A stretch of DNA of 64,000 bases from Carnegiea gigantea (Eukaryota > Streptophyta > Magnoliopsida > Caryophyllales > Cactaceae). Shown in pieces: positions 45,290-58,616 of the stretch (positions are counted from its first letter, which is position 1; the number at the start of each line of letters is the position of its first letter). The stretch spans positions 12,501 through 76,500 of the forward strand of contig JAKOGI010001984.1 of NCBI GenBank assembly GCA_029747015.1. Direction: 5' to 3'. Made by a program: the position numbers and the translations under genes. The notes beneath the pieces are model-generated. The model had not been told where the DNA came from. It searched no databases and saw only the letters and a program-made list of their open reading frames with translations.

Positions 45290-46475
45290 GGCTACCTTTT
45301 GATGTTTGGGCGATTCTTGACAAGGAAGTTCAAAAAATTGAGCATCGTCCTCATCTTTGATAGAAACGACATTAACTTGGTCTGCTTGCTCGACTTCATT
45401 TTGTTCACGAATCCAAACAAAGCTTCTGGGCTGCTACCCTTTCTTATTCAACTTTCACTTCCTCTGCTTTCTGACTCAGATGTTCTTTTGTTTGGGTTCA
45501 TTAACTTTCCCAAGCCTTTGAAAACTGAGACTCGAGGTTGGACCTACTTGCCCTGGGAGAACAACTCTTGTTCTTAGGGTGTGAAAACAAAGTCATCTAT
45601 TGCATGGGCTTTTAGAACGCCCCCATCATGTGACACCTGAAGATTTTTAAAGGTATCCCCTTGAAATAATCCCTTTAGGACTTCACCTTCATGAGAGATG
45701 TTTATTTTCTTGTTGGCTTCGGCAAATCTTTTCTTATTGTCTTTTTTCCACCTTCTTTGAAATGGTGATAGTCCTCCTGGAGATGGAGTACCTAAAGAGG
45801 ATGCTTCCGTCATGGGATTTGAAGAGTTTCTTCTTAAGATCACTCTCTTGTTGCCGATTGATGTTCTTATGACCAAGTTTTCTTTGGCATTGATTGATCA
45901 ATTCTTCAAATTGAAAAAGAATAATTCATCACAAAGGAGTTCACAATTTCCCTCACTGGTGTCAATACCTTTTAGCCAACCTTTCTCGTATCTTTAGGTG
46001 TATATTTGAACAACACCTTTGACTGTGGGGATTGATACTCCTTGGCTTCACTAGCATAACTGTTGACAACTTGAATGACCTTTTGAGGAAAAGTGAGAGC
46101 CGTGAGCTTTTCTTTTTATTTGCCCCCTTTTAGGTCTAAAAACGCCAGAGAGGTTCCAATGTCCGTTGATTTGTAGAACTTGGCATAAGCGTAATTAACA
46201 TCTTCCCCATGAAAAGGGTTTGCATCCCCACGAATTGTTTTCTCATTTCCATAACCGTCTGTGTACTTCAAGTACTAGTGAAGAGTTGACGCGATGGCTT
46301 TACTAGTATGAAGCCATGTTCACCCGAGCAGGGCATTGTAAGAGGTATCAGGATCTACTACGTGAAAGAGAGTATCTGTGTAGAGGTCATCTAGCTCAAC
46401 TTTCAAAGCAATACTGCCTAAGGCTTTCTGCCCCACCTGATTAAATCCTTTTATTGTGAGTAAAGTTGGGGACAA
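45290..46475 (-). pseudogene. Tat region between protease and RT
   Basis: Degenerate. One frame (45574-45876) starts MVIRTSIGNKRVILRRN and has KGLFQGDTFKNLQVSHDGG; the others are short. In the Ogre branch of this lineage an intron lies in this interval, but I see no convincing splice pair. Confidence 0.45.
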
Positions 46476-46784
46476 CTAATTTGGTATTATCCCTATCGCC
46501 CTCAATACCCTTAACAGAAAAAGGTTGACTGCAGACCCACAGTCAAGTAGGATCCGATCTATTCTTTTATCCCCGATCATATCGGTGACGTATAAGGGTC
46601 TGTTGTCATTTGTTGACCCCAATTGGAGGTCCTCATCAATGAACGTTATGCAAGCCATGCACGTAGCACACCGGTTTACAGGAGAGGATAACACCTCATC
46701 CACCTCAATAGGGTCAACTTGATCTTTGTAATCGTCAGTATCCATTATCACCTGAATAAGTGCCCTTCTTAGCTCCTTTAACAT
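46476..46784 (-). pseudogene. PR: Tat aspartic protease
   Basis: ACITFIDEDLQLGSTNDNRP precedes the strand DKRIDRILLDCGSAVNLFLL, where the catalytic triplet is D-C-G (common in this lineage in place of D-S-G or D-T-G). The frame ends at 46476 at GIIPN. The enzyme would cleave the polyprotein. Confidence 0.85.
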
Positions 46785-46880
46785 TTGTAGAGCATTATAA
46801 ACACCTAGGCGTGTTGGGATTCACTTGAGATGGGAGATGATATCATAATGGACCTTCTCTTTATGAGATCCTTAATGAAC

Positions 46881-49800
46881 TTAAAAAGGGACCGGGATGG
46901 GAAGATCCTTCTTAGGATCCTTAGTCAACTCCTTATCTCTAGTGACACTTTTGCTATTCGAGCTTGATAAGAGTGCCTCTTTTCTATTTTGCTCCCCAGC
47001 ATTCTCCGATGTTGGCGACTCCTTTGGTGCCATTTCTTCCTCCTTCTCTTTCCTTGCTGATTCAGGTGGTTGGAGTTGATGATCAGATCGAAGAGTTATT
47101 TGATCCACTTCTTGAGTGGTATTTATGGGCTTGACGTTCACCTCTTCACATTCATCAGCCCATGAGACCATGCAACATTGGGCTACTTCCCCTTCTTCAG
47201 GGTCGTCATCCGAGGGATCACTGCCGAAAAAACCTTTAGGGATGTAATCACCTGAAGTGAAAGGGGTCTTAACATGTGGCACGTACTCTTCTTCGGAAGT
47301 TACATCTGACCTCTTTTTGGTCTTTGACTTCTTCTTCCTGTTTTTCATGTTTTTCTTTTGTGGTGGCTTCTATCCTCTTATTTTAACTCCTAGGGACTGA
47401 GACACTCGAACCACCTCCTACCGAAATGGTCTTCTACTAGAGTAGGTTTGCCACTCGAAGCCATCATGATCATCATCTTCTGATGTTGCCCATGCCTCTA
47501 AACTTGGGTCCAGGTAGAAATCGTATAAGGTTGCTGCTCCTGGTGAGGGAGGAGGCATATCCGGATATACCCATACTATTATTACATCATCATTAGCAAT
47601 GAACTCAATCGGGACTGCATGAGGTGGTAGTGACACCATTGGGATTTGTTTATTAATTTCTGAGGATGATGGATAAGAGTCATCCTTCTGCTCAACTGTT
47701 GAAGTTGCGTTTGATGATGCGGTAGGCCCTTTGGGTGGAGCTCCTTCTATCTCGATTTCTCCCCTCCTGGTCATGTCTTCAATTATGTCTTTGAAGACAT
47801 AACAATCCTGTATAGGATGACTAATGATCCTGTGATATGGGCAATACTTAGGATCATTTATCCTGTTGACTTTAGCAAGTCGCTTCGATTCTGGGAGAGA
47901 AATGGCTTTTGCCCATAAGCTCATCAAATATCCCTTAGACATCATCATCATCGAAGGGATATTTCTTTTCCTTTCTTTCTTGAAGGGTGAATCGTCAGCC
48001 TTTTTTCTTTTGCTTGATATTTTTGCTGACATTTCCACCATTGGTTGGCCTTGAGTTTGTTTTTACAAAGATAGCCATTGACTCTCCTTTTTTAATAGGC
48101 CTTTTGCCTTCTTCCCTCTTAGGTTGTACGGTTTTCTAATGGGCAAGTTGTCTTTCTACATTACTTGCCTTAGACACAAAGGCATCAAAGTTTTGAGGCT
48201 CACCAATGCCAACATATGTAGCAATTTGAGGGTCTAAATTGTTTGCACACATTTGAACTGCTGATTCTTGCTCAACTTTTCTACGCATTGCTAGCTCATA
48301 CTTCTCCACCTCATGATGAAATCGTTCACACTCTCATTTGGTCTTTGGCATTTGTCAGCAATGTCTACTATGGAGACCTTCCTTTTTGAACTCACGAACT
48401 GGGCCAAGAATGCCATTTGAAGGTCATCCCAAGTATGCAATGATCTAGGCTGAAGCTGGGTATACCATGTAAAGGCTATCTCTTTTAGGGATTGTACAAA
48501 CTGCCTAATTAATAGTGCATCATTTGAGGCGGTTTCACCGCATGCCAAGTAGAAATGGGCTAAATGTTCGTGCAATGACCCATTAATTACGTCAAACTTC
48601 TCAAAGTTTGGTGCTGGTGCCCTTTCAAGAATGAAACTGAGTCATAGTGACTTGGATAGGGGTTTCGGTATCCCAACACTGGAGGACTCATGGCAGCCTG
48701 GTACTCTTTAATTCTCTGAGCTATCAACTCCTTTATATCTTACGAAGTGATGACTGTGTTGCTGCTGCTAACCTCATTAGCCTTTTTATATTCTCTGATT
48801 TCAAGGCGAGTAGCTAGGTTAGCAATTTCAGCCTCTTTTTCTGCGGGCTTCCGTTGTAATTCTTGCATTTGTTCTTCCAGGTTTGGAGTGCTGATCACCA
48901 AGATCGGCATGTTGTTAGTTTGATCATCCTGGTTAATTTGGCCTTGTGGGATAAAAGCCTGTAATTCTTGTTTATAGAAAAAGAGTTCTGAGATCATAAA
49001 AGGCAGGACTTGTAACCTCGTCCTGTTCTTCGGATTGGTCCTTACCTTGGTTAAGGGTGGTGATAAAAGATTGTAAAGTCACCTCAGCGTATGTTAAGGC
49101 TTTAGTCCTTGATCTTGTGATTGGACCGCTATAAACTTGTGAACCGCCCCTTCTGAGGTCAAGTTACTTTGGCTTTGTGATCTGGAGGGCAATATCTGCC
49201 TGCCTTTTATAGGAACTGGAGGAGGAATAACCTCCGTGACCTGTAGGGTCATGGGCACCATAATAGGGGTGCTTGGGGCTGAAGGTTTAACGAATTTAAC
49301 CTTCGGGATTTTAGGTGTTGTTACATCCTCTGAGTGGGTCATCATCACCTCAACCACGAGAATATCAAGAGGGATAGTTGTAAAACGAGCTTGAGGATAT
49401 TTTTTAACTCCTGAAGTTCCTTCCCCAAATGGCTTATAGGGGCTTTTTGAAGTGGAGGCACGACTTATTGGCTCTACCCCCATTCTGGTGCGTGCAGGAG
49501 CCCAAACCTGACTTGGGGCTAAGGTCGGTACCCAAGCTTTCTCGATGATGGGTTAGGAACCAGAGTCTGCCTTGGTAGGGTTGCGACTCGGTTTGCTGAT
49601 ACTTTCCTTGTTAGGATTCCCCTCGAAGTTGTACAGCAAAGCCATTGATGGGCATGTCGCAAAGGATGACCTTTGTTGAAAAGCCCTCCTCAAAGTTGTT
49701 TTCGCTAGCTTCAGGACTGGTGATGGATCTAGCTTGGGTGCTAGACTTAGCGGGGCGCTTGTCACTTCTGTGCTTGTTGCGCTTCAAGTTCTTGACCGCT

Positions 49801-50017
49801 TTCTTGGTTAACAGTCTGTTGGTCATAGGGGCGGGCCCGCTTGCCCTTTGGAGCCCCGTAGAGGTTCTATTGAATTTGCCAATGGAAATTCAGCGAGTAT
49901 GAATCGTGGTCCTACTGTGAAGACCATTTGGACGTTCCTCTTTGCCTGGAACATCCCAAGCTTGACCAAAAAGTTGATAGGAAGCTCGTTGAAGTTGATG
50001 ATGACTTGGGGTGCCAT
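46881..50017 (-). pseudogene. gag: Tat gag, broken into several frames
   Basis: The likely start is at 50015-50017 (MAPQVIINFNELPINF). A Pro/Ser-rich part follows (49094-49765), then 48740-48997 with a coiled coil (EEQMQELQRKPAEKEAEIAN). The capsid domain is at 48291-48575: HLAHFYLACGETASNDALLI, AFTWYTQLQPRSLHTWDDLQ, ESVNDFIMRWRS, matching Retrotrans_gag. A CCHC-like segment YCPYHRIISHPIQDCYVFKD lies at ~47795-47855. The acidic linker 46881-47348 leads to protease. Stops at several points and frameshifts near 48600 and 48250. Confidence 0.88.
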
Positions 50018-50113
50018 TTTTCTGCAAACATCACACAAAAACAAAAACAATGGAAAGAAAGAAAATAATAAATATTAGTCAAATATAAACCAAATCGGAG
50101 ATGAAAAGGAAAA

Positions 50114-50134
50114 TGGGGTCCCACCGAGCGTGCC
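50114..50134 (-). promoter_or_regulatory. Tat primer-binding site
   Basis: On the element strand TGGCACGCTCGGTGGGACCCC begins nine bases after the 5' LTR end (CAACA at 50144-50148). The TGG start and GC-rich body have the usual form. I do not assign the tRNA. Confidence 0.75.
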
Positions 50135-50143
50135 AAAAAATTA

Positions 50144-53100
50144 TGTTGAGCAAAAATTTAACAAAATAAATAATATGCACAATACAACTTTTCGACATAC
50201 TAAAATGTACATCGGTTTCAAGAGGATGAACCTCCTTAATTACATCCCCCTCTCGGGAGACCATCTTTTGATTCCAACTCGTTCTGTTTTACTTTTTTGT
50301 GTCTTGTTTTGCGTTAATAAGGCTTTATATAATTTGGATCGACAATTATCAAATTTTTAATGCCGAATCGCCCGTATCCGAAACTTAATTACGTCAGATA
50401 GTGGCTGCATAGGCACCTTCTAGGTAGGGTACTATACGTACACGTTTTCTTCATGTGCATGTTACGGAACGGGTAGTTTTATTTGATTTGAAATTTGGGT
50501 TGCACTCACTTTTTATCATGAGCTGCCTACGTACCTCTTTTATAGAGGATCAAACCAGTTGTAGTTTTTTAAACTTTATTTGATTTAATTTATCTTTTAC
50601 TTTGGTTAAATTAAAAACCATTTGATATGATTTTGATTATTTATGTTGGATTTAGAAACAAAATGACCATAATTTGGATTAATGTTAATATTTGAACCTC
50701 TTTTTTTGTTTTTGAACTTGTGGCTAAATTACATTTTTTTAGTCACTTTACAATTTTTATTTACCGACTTAGCCCTTATCGGGGTCGTTCTATTGATTTT
50801 GTTACGTCTTTCTTTGACTTTCGATTGTACCCACATTTTCTTCATAAGCTTCCAGTTTGCTCTTCGTGACGAATTGACGTAGCTTGTAACCCCAAATTTG
50901 TTTAGGCCTACATCATGAAAAGGAGTGAAATTTAGTGAACTTGCTTATATATTTGGCTCGGGTTTGGTCCATTTTATCATGTGAATGAGATGAAAATGGT
51001 TTAGACTTTTTGTAAAGCTCTCCTTTTTTTAATTTATTTGTTTAGGTTACATAACGTGTAACCAAGAGTGACAGAACTGCAAATTTTGCCGTTTATGAAA
51101 GAGGGGGGTATCAGTTTGAGCCCATTTGAAGATTTCGGTTTAGACTGAACTCGAAAAAAAATTATATCGAGCTTCCTACATATCTTTAGCGGAATCAAAT
51201 CACTGTAGTTTTAAACGAATATCAACTTGGACATATATTACGTATTTTTATTGCCCAATAATAGACAACAGAATGTCACCAACATCATCCGCTCTTGTGT
51301 ATGCGATTCCTTTTTCCTATTACGAGCTTAATTGCTCAGAAACGACACCAGCACATAGGAAACCGGATTTATCCATTTAGGAGGAACTTATAATTAGTGG
51401 ACCTCCCCTCTTGTTTTTTTCTTTACTAATCCATTTCAACCCCTTTTTGACCAATTACTTAGGAACAGCTATAAATCTTTTACCCCTTTTATTTAACATT
51501 ATTTGAGCAACTTATTCTAATTCGATTTGAATTAAGTCGCACATGAAGTAATTTAAAACATAATCTGTTGCTTAACTTCATTATTTTCCCTCCTCTTGAA
51601 AAATCCTAACCTCCTCACGAAAAATTTTAACATTCATCAACTTCAATAAGGGGCTGCCATCAGCCATAATTACTGGTGGTAAACCCCAATCTTCGTACAT
51701 GTTGAAGCTTTATTCAATTGTAAGGTATTTACTGATATTTTCGTCTGTTTTTAATAAAATTTCTCTCCATTTTGTGAGAGATTGGTTATTTATTTTTCTC
51801 ACCATTAGTGTGAGTTTAGTTGTTCTCACCTTTAATGTGAGATAGGTTATTTTCACCGTTAATGTGAGTTTGAATCATTACCTTTGTGCAATTAATTGTA
51901 GATTTGGAGATTTAGAGTGAGTTTCGTGTCGAATAGACGTTGGAAATTATTGTATTAGATCTACATGTTTTTGTTAAGGAATGAGTCAGCAATGGAATTT
52001 CATATGGTTCTACTCTGAATATCTTCCTTTCAAGTACAATCTACCACATCAATTGAACATCTGCTCCATAAAGTTATGTTATAGCTCGCCGCTATTCAAG
52101 AAAGATGCATTAACATCAAAGAATATGGTTCGTGGCAAGAATACTATTACAAGTTCAGAGCCGGTCGATAGTATATTTACCACTAGCTTTCTGGATAGAA
52201 TTGTTCAATTTTATATTTTAGATTTATTTTTGTTAGGAGATATTCATTGTATATCAGTATATGCCATGGCTTTTCATTAATGAATTATTCTTTTTTCTTA
52301 TTAAAAAAACTACTTTTTTTTTTTAAGCACTCGATACTCCCCTTTATTTGGGATTTGAACGGCCCACTTTAACTCACCATAATCAATACTGCTTTGCTTC
52401 GGTTTTGTTTGTATTCTTATTATTATTTGCTTGCATTCATGCTACTAGAGAATAGAAAACGAAATAGTGATGTATCCTCCACTCTGTTAAAGAGAGTCCA
52501 ACGCCCATTAGACATGTTTGATCCTCCACTCTGTCAAAGAGAGTCCAACTCTCATTAGACATGTTTAGATTAAACAACCTAGTCGATGCAAGCTTGTAAA
52601 AGGGCTATAAAAGCAATAGATTCATTCTTCACTTTTCTATCCCCCTAAAAACAAATCAACTAGACTTTCACCGTAGCGAATTGCAGTAATACGTTTGTTC
52701 AATTCGACTTGAGTATTACCAAGCCTAATTTCTTCATCTTTTATTAAGGTTTGTCCATGAAAATCTCTTTGTCAAGTTCATGAATGTATTAAAAAAACAC
52801 TTGAATTATTATTTTTGCTGACAAATTCCGAGAACCGGCTCAAGATCCGCAAGGATCTATACTTTTTGAGTTTGCGAAGACTCAAGATTCGCAAGAATTA
52901 TTCATCCTACAAACTCAGGTGAGTTGGAGATGCGAAGTTATAAAAATTAGACGCAGATTCGATTTACTGTATCTTTGCACCTATTTCGATTTACTGTGTC
53001 TTTGCTCCTATCCTAAAACTGAACACAAATCCGATATGTCAACAATTCAACTCCCCCCTCTTTTACCATAACATAATTTTTGGGGGGGGGGGGTGTCTGA

Positions 53101-54683
53101 CATGAATTCATTTCAGCAAAATTCATCTTCTTTGATTAAATAGAGGTCGCTGACTATGGATTTATGGGATATCTTGCCTGGATTAATGAATCAACATTTT
53201 AGCAAAATAAGGGGAAAACCCTACATAAGCCTGCAACTATCCACGTAAGAAGCGAAAACATATTTCTCACCTTCTTCTTCTTTTTTTTTTTTTTTTTAAA
53301 TGGTTTGCTCTCTCGGTTGGGTACTCAGACCCTTGTTTCCTTTTCTGAGGCTCCTTAAGATAGATGCAACAACTGCTTTGATGGCTCTGTTTTTTTTTTT
53401 TTTAAATGAACAGAGGATCTTGATCTTTCCATCTTCCTTTTTTATTTTTTTAAGAAGATAATCTCCTTTGTTTTAATAAAGTGCCAAATTGAATCGATTT
53501 TTTTATTTCGATCAGGATCAAACGGATTGAAGATTGAAATGATCTTTGCCAACTTTAAACAAAACCCAAAAAAAAAAAATATTATGTCTGCTAAGGCTGC
53601 CCAGAATGGAGATCTTTCCATTTTCCCATTACTTCTTAGCATAAGAATTTGTAGGTTCTTGCTAATGAGGATTCGTGTGAATCCAAATTTGTGAGTCCTT
53701 ACGGACCCCAAATACATGGCTTTCTTCGAACTCATCTGGGATCTTTGGGAGTCCAAAGTTGAGAGTTCTTTCGAAACAGGGATTCTGGCAAATCCAAATT
53801 TTTTGAGTCCTTTCAAACTCAAAATTTCATGATTATTTCATTTTAGTCCTTTCGAATTGATAATAGAGGACACGTTTGTTTTGGTTACCAATCCACTTTC
53901 GGATATGGCAGTGACAGAAGTTCTTGTAGCAGGCCATGAAAGAGACAACATCAAAAATGAGAGACATGGGGAGAATTGAATTACTTAACTGCATTCTTCT
54001 ATTATCTTCCAATCTCCAGAAAAACAAAACTGATATCCTAAACAAACGAATCCTTCAATCTTTGTCCAGAGATCCTTCTTCTCAGAATATACTTCTGTGC
54101 TTATTTTGTGCTGCTTCTCTGCTTCTTTTCTTTTTTTGCCCAGCGTCTCTTCTCTCCTCTTTTTTTCACAGAGACTCTCACCTTTTATGATATAATGGCC
54201 AATTGGTTACTCCTCCTCCCCCCACGTTGGGTTAAATTGGAATAATTTGGTGAGTGGGAAGTTACATGGACATGATCATGGGAACCCCCAAAAAAAAAAA
54301 AAAGCACGCTTTTTTTTTTTTTTTTTTTTTTTGGGTAGTTGGTTAGTACAACTTGTTTTTAGTGGGAAACTTTCAAATTTCCTGATAATGCAAAGCCACA
54401 ATCGTGTAAAATTTTGACTTCCAGTCAATCGCCAAGCGGATGATGTTCTTTTTTTTTTTTTTTTGAGTCTGATAAAAAAACTTCTACATCCTTCTCATCC
54501 AAATATTACATTACTAATTTTAGGAAATTGGCAACCTTTATTAATACAAATTTTTTAAAAAAAAAAATACATGGATCATATTGTAAGTCACCATGATTTT
54601 AGTCCCATAAATTTAATTTGAAAGTCTGACTTATTTTTTTGTTATTAAACTAAAAAAATTTTCGTCAAATTTGTAGTCTAACA
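50144..54683 (-). repeat. Tat 5' LTR (4.54 kb)
   Basis: Element-strand ends TGTTAGACTAC and CTCAACA. It serves as the uninserted reference for the other LTR: it lacks both the Copia element and the SINE. It contains 47 bp tandem units at 52474-52566, GTGAG/CTCAC units at 51771-51880 and three ~42 bp gattc(a/t)tgtgaatcc-type units at 53665-53825. A G-run at 53082-53093 and long T-runs (53280-53300, 54310-54335) are slippage sites. Frames 51981-52280 and 53442-54190 are LTR sequence. Confidence 0.9.
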
Positions 54684-54688
54684 GGTCC

Positions 54689-55590
54689 ACAGTAGAGGCA
54701 TAACTGCTAGTCTATTCATTTTCCCTCATCATGTGGCTGAGGTTGATTGTGTTTCTGTATGAATAAAGTCATTTTCGTAGCAGAAAACAAAAACCATAAT
54801 TCTATTTCTTCTCTCCAATTTTATCAATTAGATTATGATTTAGATTAGATTAGAAGGAGAGAGAGTGAGTGAGTTGAAGTGAAGATTTGTAAGCATTTCA
54901 TTTCGGATTTGCACGACAGTTCAATCGCAATCTTGGCTGAGCATATCTTTTCTGTTCTCTTCTCTTCTCTAAATTTGGATTTATGTTTTGTAATTTTGAT
55001 CATCTTTGTTGTTTGATTTTGGATTTATTCAAACATTTGCTAATTTCATGATCTTATGTTGATATCATTTTCTACATTGCAATCTGTTGAATTGTTTTAT
55101 TGAATTCTAGAAGTTTATTATCTTGTGAAAAATTTGATCACTTTCTTACATATTTTGGGTATTGGATGGAGAACTGAAAGGTGAAATCTGATTCTAAAAT
55201 CCTAGGATTTGACTTGATTGTGTGGAGTCTTAAGAGAGCATACAAATGGAGAAACCACGAATATGATAATCACATGCATAATAAACCTAAACAAATCAAG
55301 AACCCTTGAGAAATAGTAATTGGTTAAATTTAGGTATTTCACTTGACCTTGAAAGAGGGTTGTGATACTTTGATTATCAGCTTGGGTTATATTCCGTCAA
55401 CATACGCTAAGCAAATCCAAATTTGATATTAAAATTAAACTAATCAACTATCTAATCTCATAGATAAATGATAATAGGAATAAAGCGAAATAACCAATCA
55501 CCTGATCCAAGCATCAATCAAGCTTGACCTAGTCTTTATGGGATCAACCTTAATTTACTACAATGCCACCGTGCGCTTGCGGCTATATCG
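54689..55590 (+). repeat. X1 3' LTR, second part, with micro-inversion
   Basis: It resumes at acagtagaggcataactgc, exactly after the TSD, and ends tatatcg (CA changed to CG) at 55590. It aligns with 24858-25794 except for 55381-55522, which is in the reverse orientation. Confidence 0.9.
55381..55522 (-). other. ~142 bp micro-inversion inside the X1 3' LTR
   Basis: The segment is the reverse complement of about 25585-25734 of the X1 5' LTR, whereas both flanks are forward. Breakpoints carry cttg/caag motifs (cag/cttggg left, caag/cttgacc right), and about 29 bp next to the left breakpoint are missing. Confidence 0.85.
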
Positions 55591-56888
55591 GTATGAGACC
55601 ACAAGCTTGATATCAAGCTTGATTACCCCCAAAGAACCACAAAACATGTCATGCAAGCACATGAATCGAGTCTCACTTTTGGGAAATGCGAATTACTCCC
55701 GCTCATGTGTTAGAAATATAGCATAGGTTCACTCAAGACTCATTCCAAAGATACAATCTACCATATGCTTGCAAAGACTCTCCCACTAAAATGCAATGTG
55801 CACAAGACAATCAAAAGGACTTTATATAGGTTGTAATGTGGGCTAGAAAGGGTTAAGGGAAAGGAGGTAGACAAATAAATTTAGGTAATGTGGATCAATT
55901 CAGCCTAGTCATTAAGGAGCAACCAACAAATCATCAAGCAACTATGAAGCTCATCAACACTCGAAACCCCAACAATTCAATGAACATACCCCACGAATGA
56001 AGTAGGAAATTAGTTGGTGAAGAAGGAATACAAGCTATGCACATATCGAATGCCAATCACATATTCATTTATTTTTGCTTATTTTTTTCCTTCGTTTTTG
56101 TTTTCTTATTCTCCTCTTTTTTTTTTCTTGCTTTTGTTTACATGATTTTTCTCTTTTTTTCCCCTTTTTTTCAACATGAGTTTTTGTATTTTTTTCTTCT
56201 TTTTTTTTAAAAAAAAAATGAAATGAAAACATCAATTAATGAAAGGCATGGGATCATGAATTATCAACTCACAACCCAATTTATATGTACATATACAACC
56301 CGGACAAGAAAGGAATAAATCCAAATGCTTAATAATATCAATCTTTCAATAAACCAACATACGAAAGCCACCTTAAACTCCATTATTCCCAAAATCACCT
56401 ACTAGATAGATGAAGTGATGCTCCATAGCCTTGGCTTAAAGGTAGTAATATGTGTTTGGCCAAGGGCTAATATGAAGGGATTATAACAAAGACATATATA
56501 AGCTTAAAGAGACTAACAAAGGAAATAAACATGTAATACAAGGGTAGGCTATTTGGTTATGTGGCTAAAATGGCTAAAAAAAGAAATGCCTCTATCATAT
56601 CATCAACTATGCACATGCTAATGTAGTTTTGAACAGGAATCAAGGCAAGTTCTAGAGATGCAACATGAAAGAGTCACCCACATGAAAGAAACATGACATT
56701 AAATATAATAAATTAGTCCAAATGAGGCTCAAAATCATACGGGATATCTATCAAAGTCTCATTAAGCTCATAAAATGACTCCCATGTACCAACATTAGTA
56801 CTAAAGACTTCAAGGGATAACAAAGTTTTCGAACAAGACAAGGGTCAAAACAAGAAATATTTACAAAACCTTTAAAAATTTTAGCACC

Positions 56889-57237
56889 TGGGAAGAGACA
56901 TTATTTGCCTACCTGTGTTAGTTAAGGTACAGTATCTCCCTCTGTCTTGTTGTACTTATGGTTACATAGTTACTGCTACCTAATTTTTTGGAATTATTTC
57001 GCATTTCTTAATTCATTCCCTGTGACTTATCCTTGGTTTTTCTCCATAAAATGTTTTCACAAAATCCATCTTCTATAAATGTTTTTACAAAATGTGATTT
57101 TTGTGGGTCTCTTGGAATCAACCTCTCTGCGGGTAGGATTGCTAGTAGAGGTAAGGTTGCCTACATCTAGATCTCCCCAGACCTTAAGAAACCGGGACTC
57201 ATACTGGGAGTTGTTGTTGTTGTAGTTGTTATTTAAC
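56889..57237 (+). mobile_element. Non-LTR retroelement fragment with TS/RTE-type 3' tail
   Basis: Flanked by aattttagcacc (56877-56888 and 57238-57249). The 3' part has the tell-tale gtgggtctcttggaa, caacctctctgcgggtagg, ggtaaggttgcctacat, ctccccagacc and a final (GTT)n tail (57211-57229). That tail is shared by plant RTE LINEs and their TS-like SINEs. X1 has the empty site (27400-27415). The 349 bp length suggests a 5'-truncated LINE or a long SINE; no coding remains. The minus frame 57057-57263 is a shadow. Confidence 0.8.
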
Positions 57238-57653
57238 AATTTTAGCACCAAAAGGGATTGCACATCGAAAGTTACTCAAGCTTAGGAAAGTTATTTAACC
57301 TAGCAAAAGCATCATTAGCAGTTATCTTAAAAAAAATCCACACCATCCCTACATGCAATCCTATATGCAAACCTAAATGTAACAAAATACAACATGACAA
57401 TGCAGACAAAAAGAAACCTAAAACTATATGCTCTAACATGCATACAAGCTAAAACTGAAAATAAAAAACATGAAGCTACCCTTCCCCCATGCTTGGATAA
57501 AGTATTATTATTCAAAGGAAAAAAAGTAGGAGAAGGGAAAGGGAAAACAAAAGAGAACAATCTCACCAAGTTAGGTGCTAAGTGCACCTAAGTTAAGACC
57601 GCTGCACCAACGAGGCACATGGAGGATTAGCCACTCCATCACATCTTCAAGAC

Positions 57654-58616
57654 TTAGCCTGTTAAATTAGATGCCGTTAAACCATGTAGGAGCTTATCAA
57701 ACTCTTGGAACCACAATTTGGAAAATACATGGTAAGAGGTAATAATTAAAATCACACTAAAGACAATAAGTATCCTCTTAACCTTATCAAAACCTATAGA
57801 AAAATCATAGGAATGATCAAAAAATGTAGCCCATGTGATTTTCCTAGCAAGTCCTCTAGGCTTACACATCAAGGATTAATGGAGGGATCATACCCTCTTA
57901 AGTAACCTAGGGATACAAAATTATCAACTTTCCCAACAAGTATATCAAACACGCTATCCTCATAGCCCAAATCAACATTAGAATGAAAAATTACGAGATT
58001 ATCAATGGGCGCATAAATATAATACTTAAGGGAAGGAGAGGGTAATAAATAAATAGGTGAAACATAGGAATGATCAAGGAGATTAGGGAGAACATTATTA
58101 CGACCAAGGCTAGTAGACTTCTCATGCATAAACACATCACGTGATCCCTCCAAATGAGTTTTATCTAGATCATACACCCCATTAAAAGTATCTTCTGACT
58201 CAAAACATGCATCAGTAACACTAAACCTAGTAAATACCCCGAAAGGTTTACCCGCCTCGAGCCCGTGCACTGAGTTAAAGGAAAGGATGAATTAGGTAAG
58301 GTAAGGACAACATCAGTATTATCCCAAGGTGTACAAAGTTAGGTTGAGCATAGTGTGCATAATAAGGACACAAGTTAGTTTTATGGTCAGAAGAATTATA
58401 CAATTAACACCAAAAATGGGCATGATAAAATTTAGCATAGAATGTACAAGGATCAAAAAGAATATCTAAAAATACGACTAGCCTTCTTAAACTCAAATGA
58501 ATCCCAAGTAATCCACTCAAGTCAACTGATGCCTCATCAACATTTTTATCATGACTACCACAATACTCTAAAAGAGCTCGGATTTTACTATTCACATCCT
58601 TATCTATAATGTGCAA
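57654..58616 (-). pseudogene. X2 unrecognised ORF (counterpart of the X1 ORF)
   Basis: Frames 58404-58616, 57869-58270 and 57654-57872 on the minus strand. N-terminal DKDVNSKIRALLEYCGSHDK is not visible in X1; then the FWC segment, DACFESEDTFNGVYDLDKT, HSYVSPIYLLPSPS, LGYLRGYDPS and FDKVKRILIVFSVI match X1 in order. Protein-level conservation with different stops in each copy suggests descent from a coding parent. No domain recognised. Confidence 0.5.

Noticed and set aside
51981..52280. 99-codon plus-strand frame, with a similar one at 31067-31288
   Set aside because: Both are the same position in the two Tat LTRs; frame not equally preserved and no domain.
54689..55590. Left LTR of the minus-strand X2 element
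   Set aside because: Its orientation is plus and the TSDs show that it is the second half of the X1 3' LTR.
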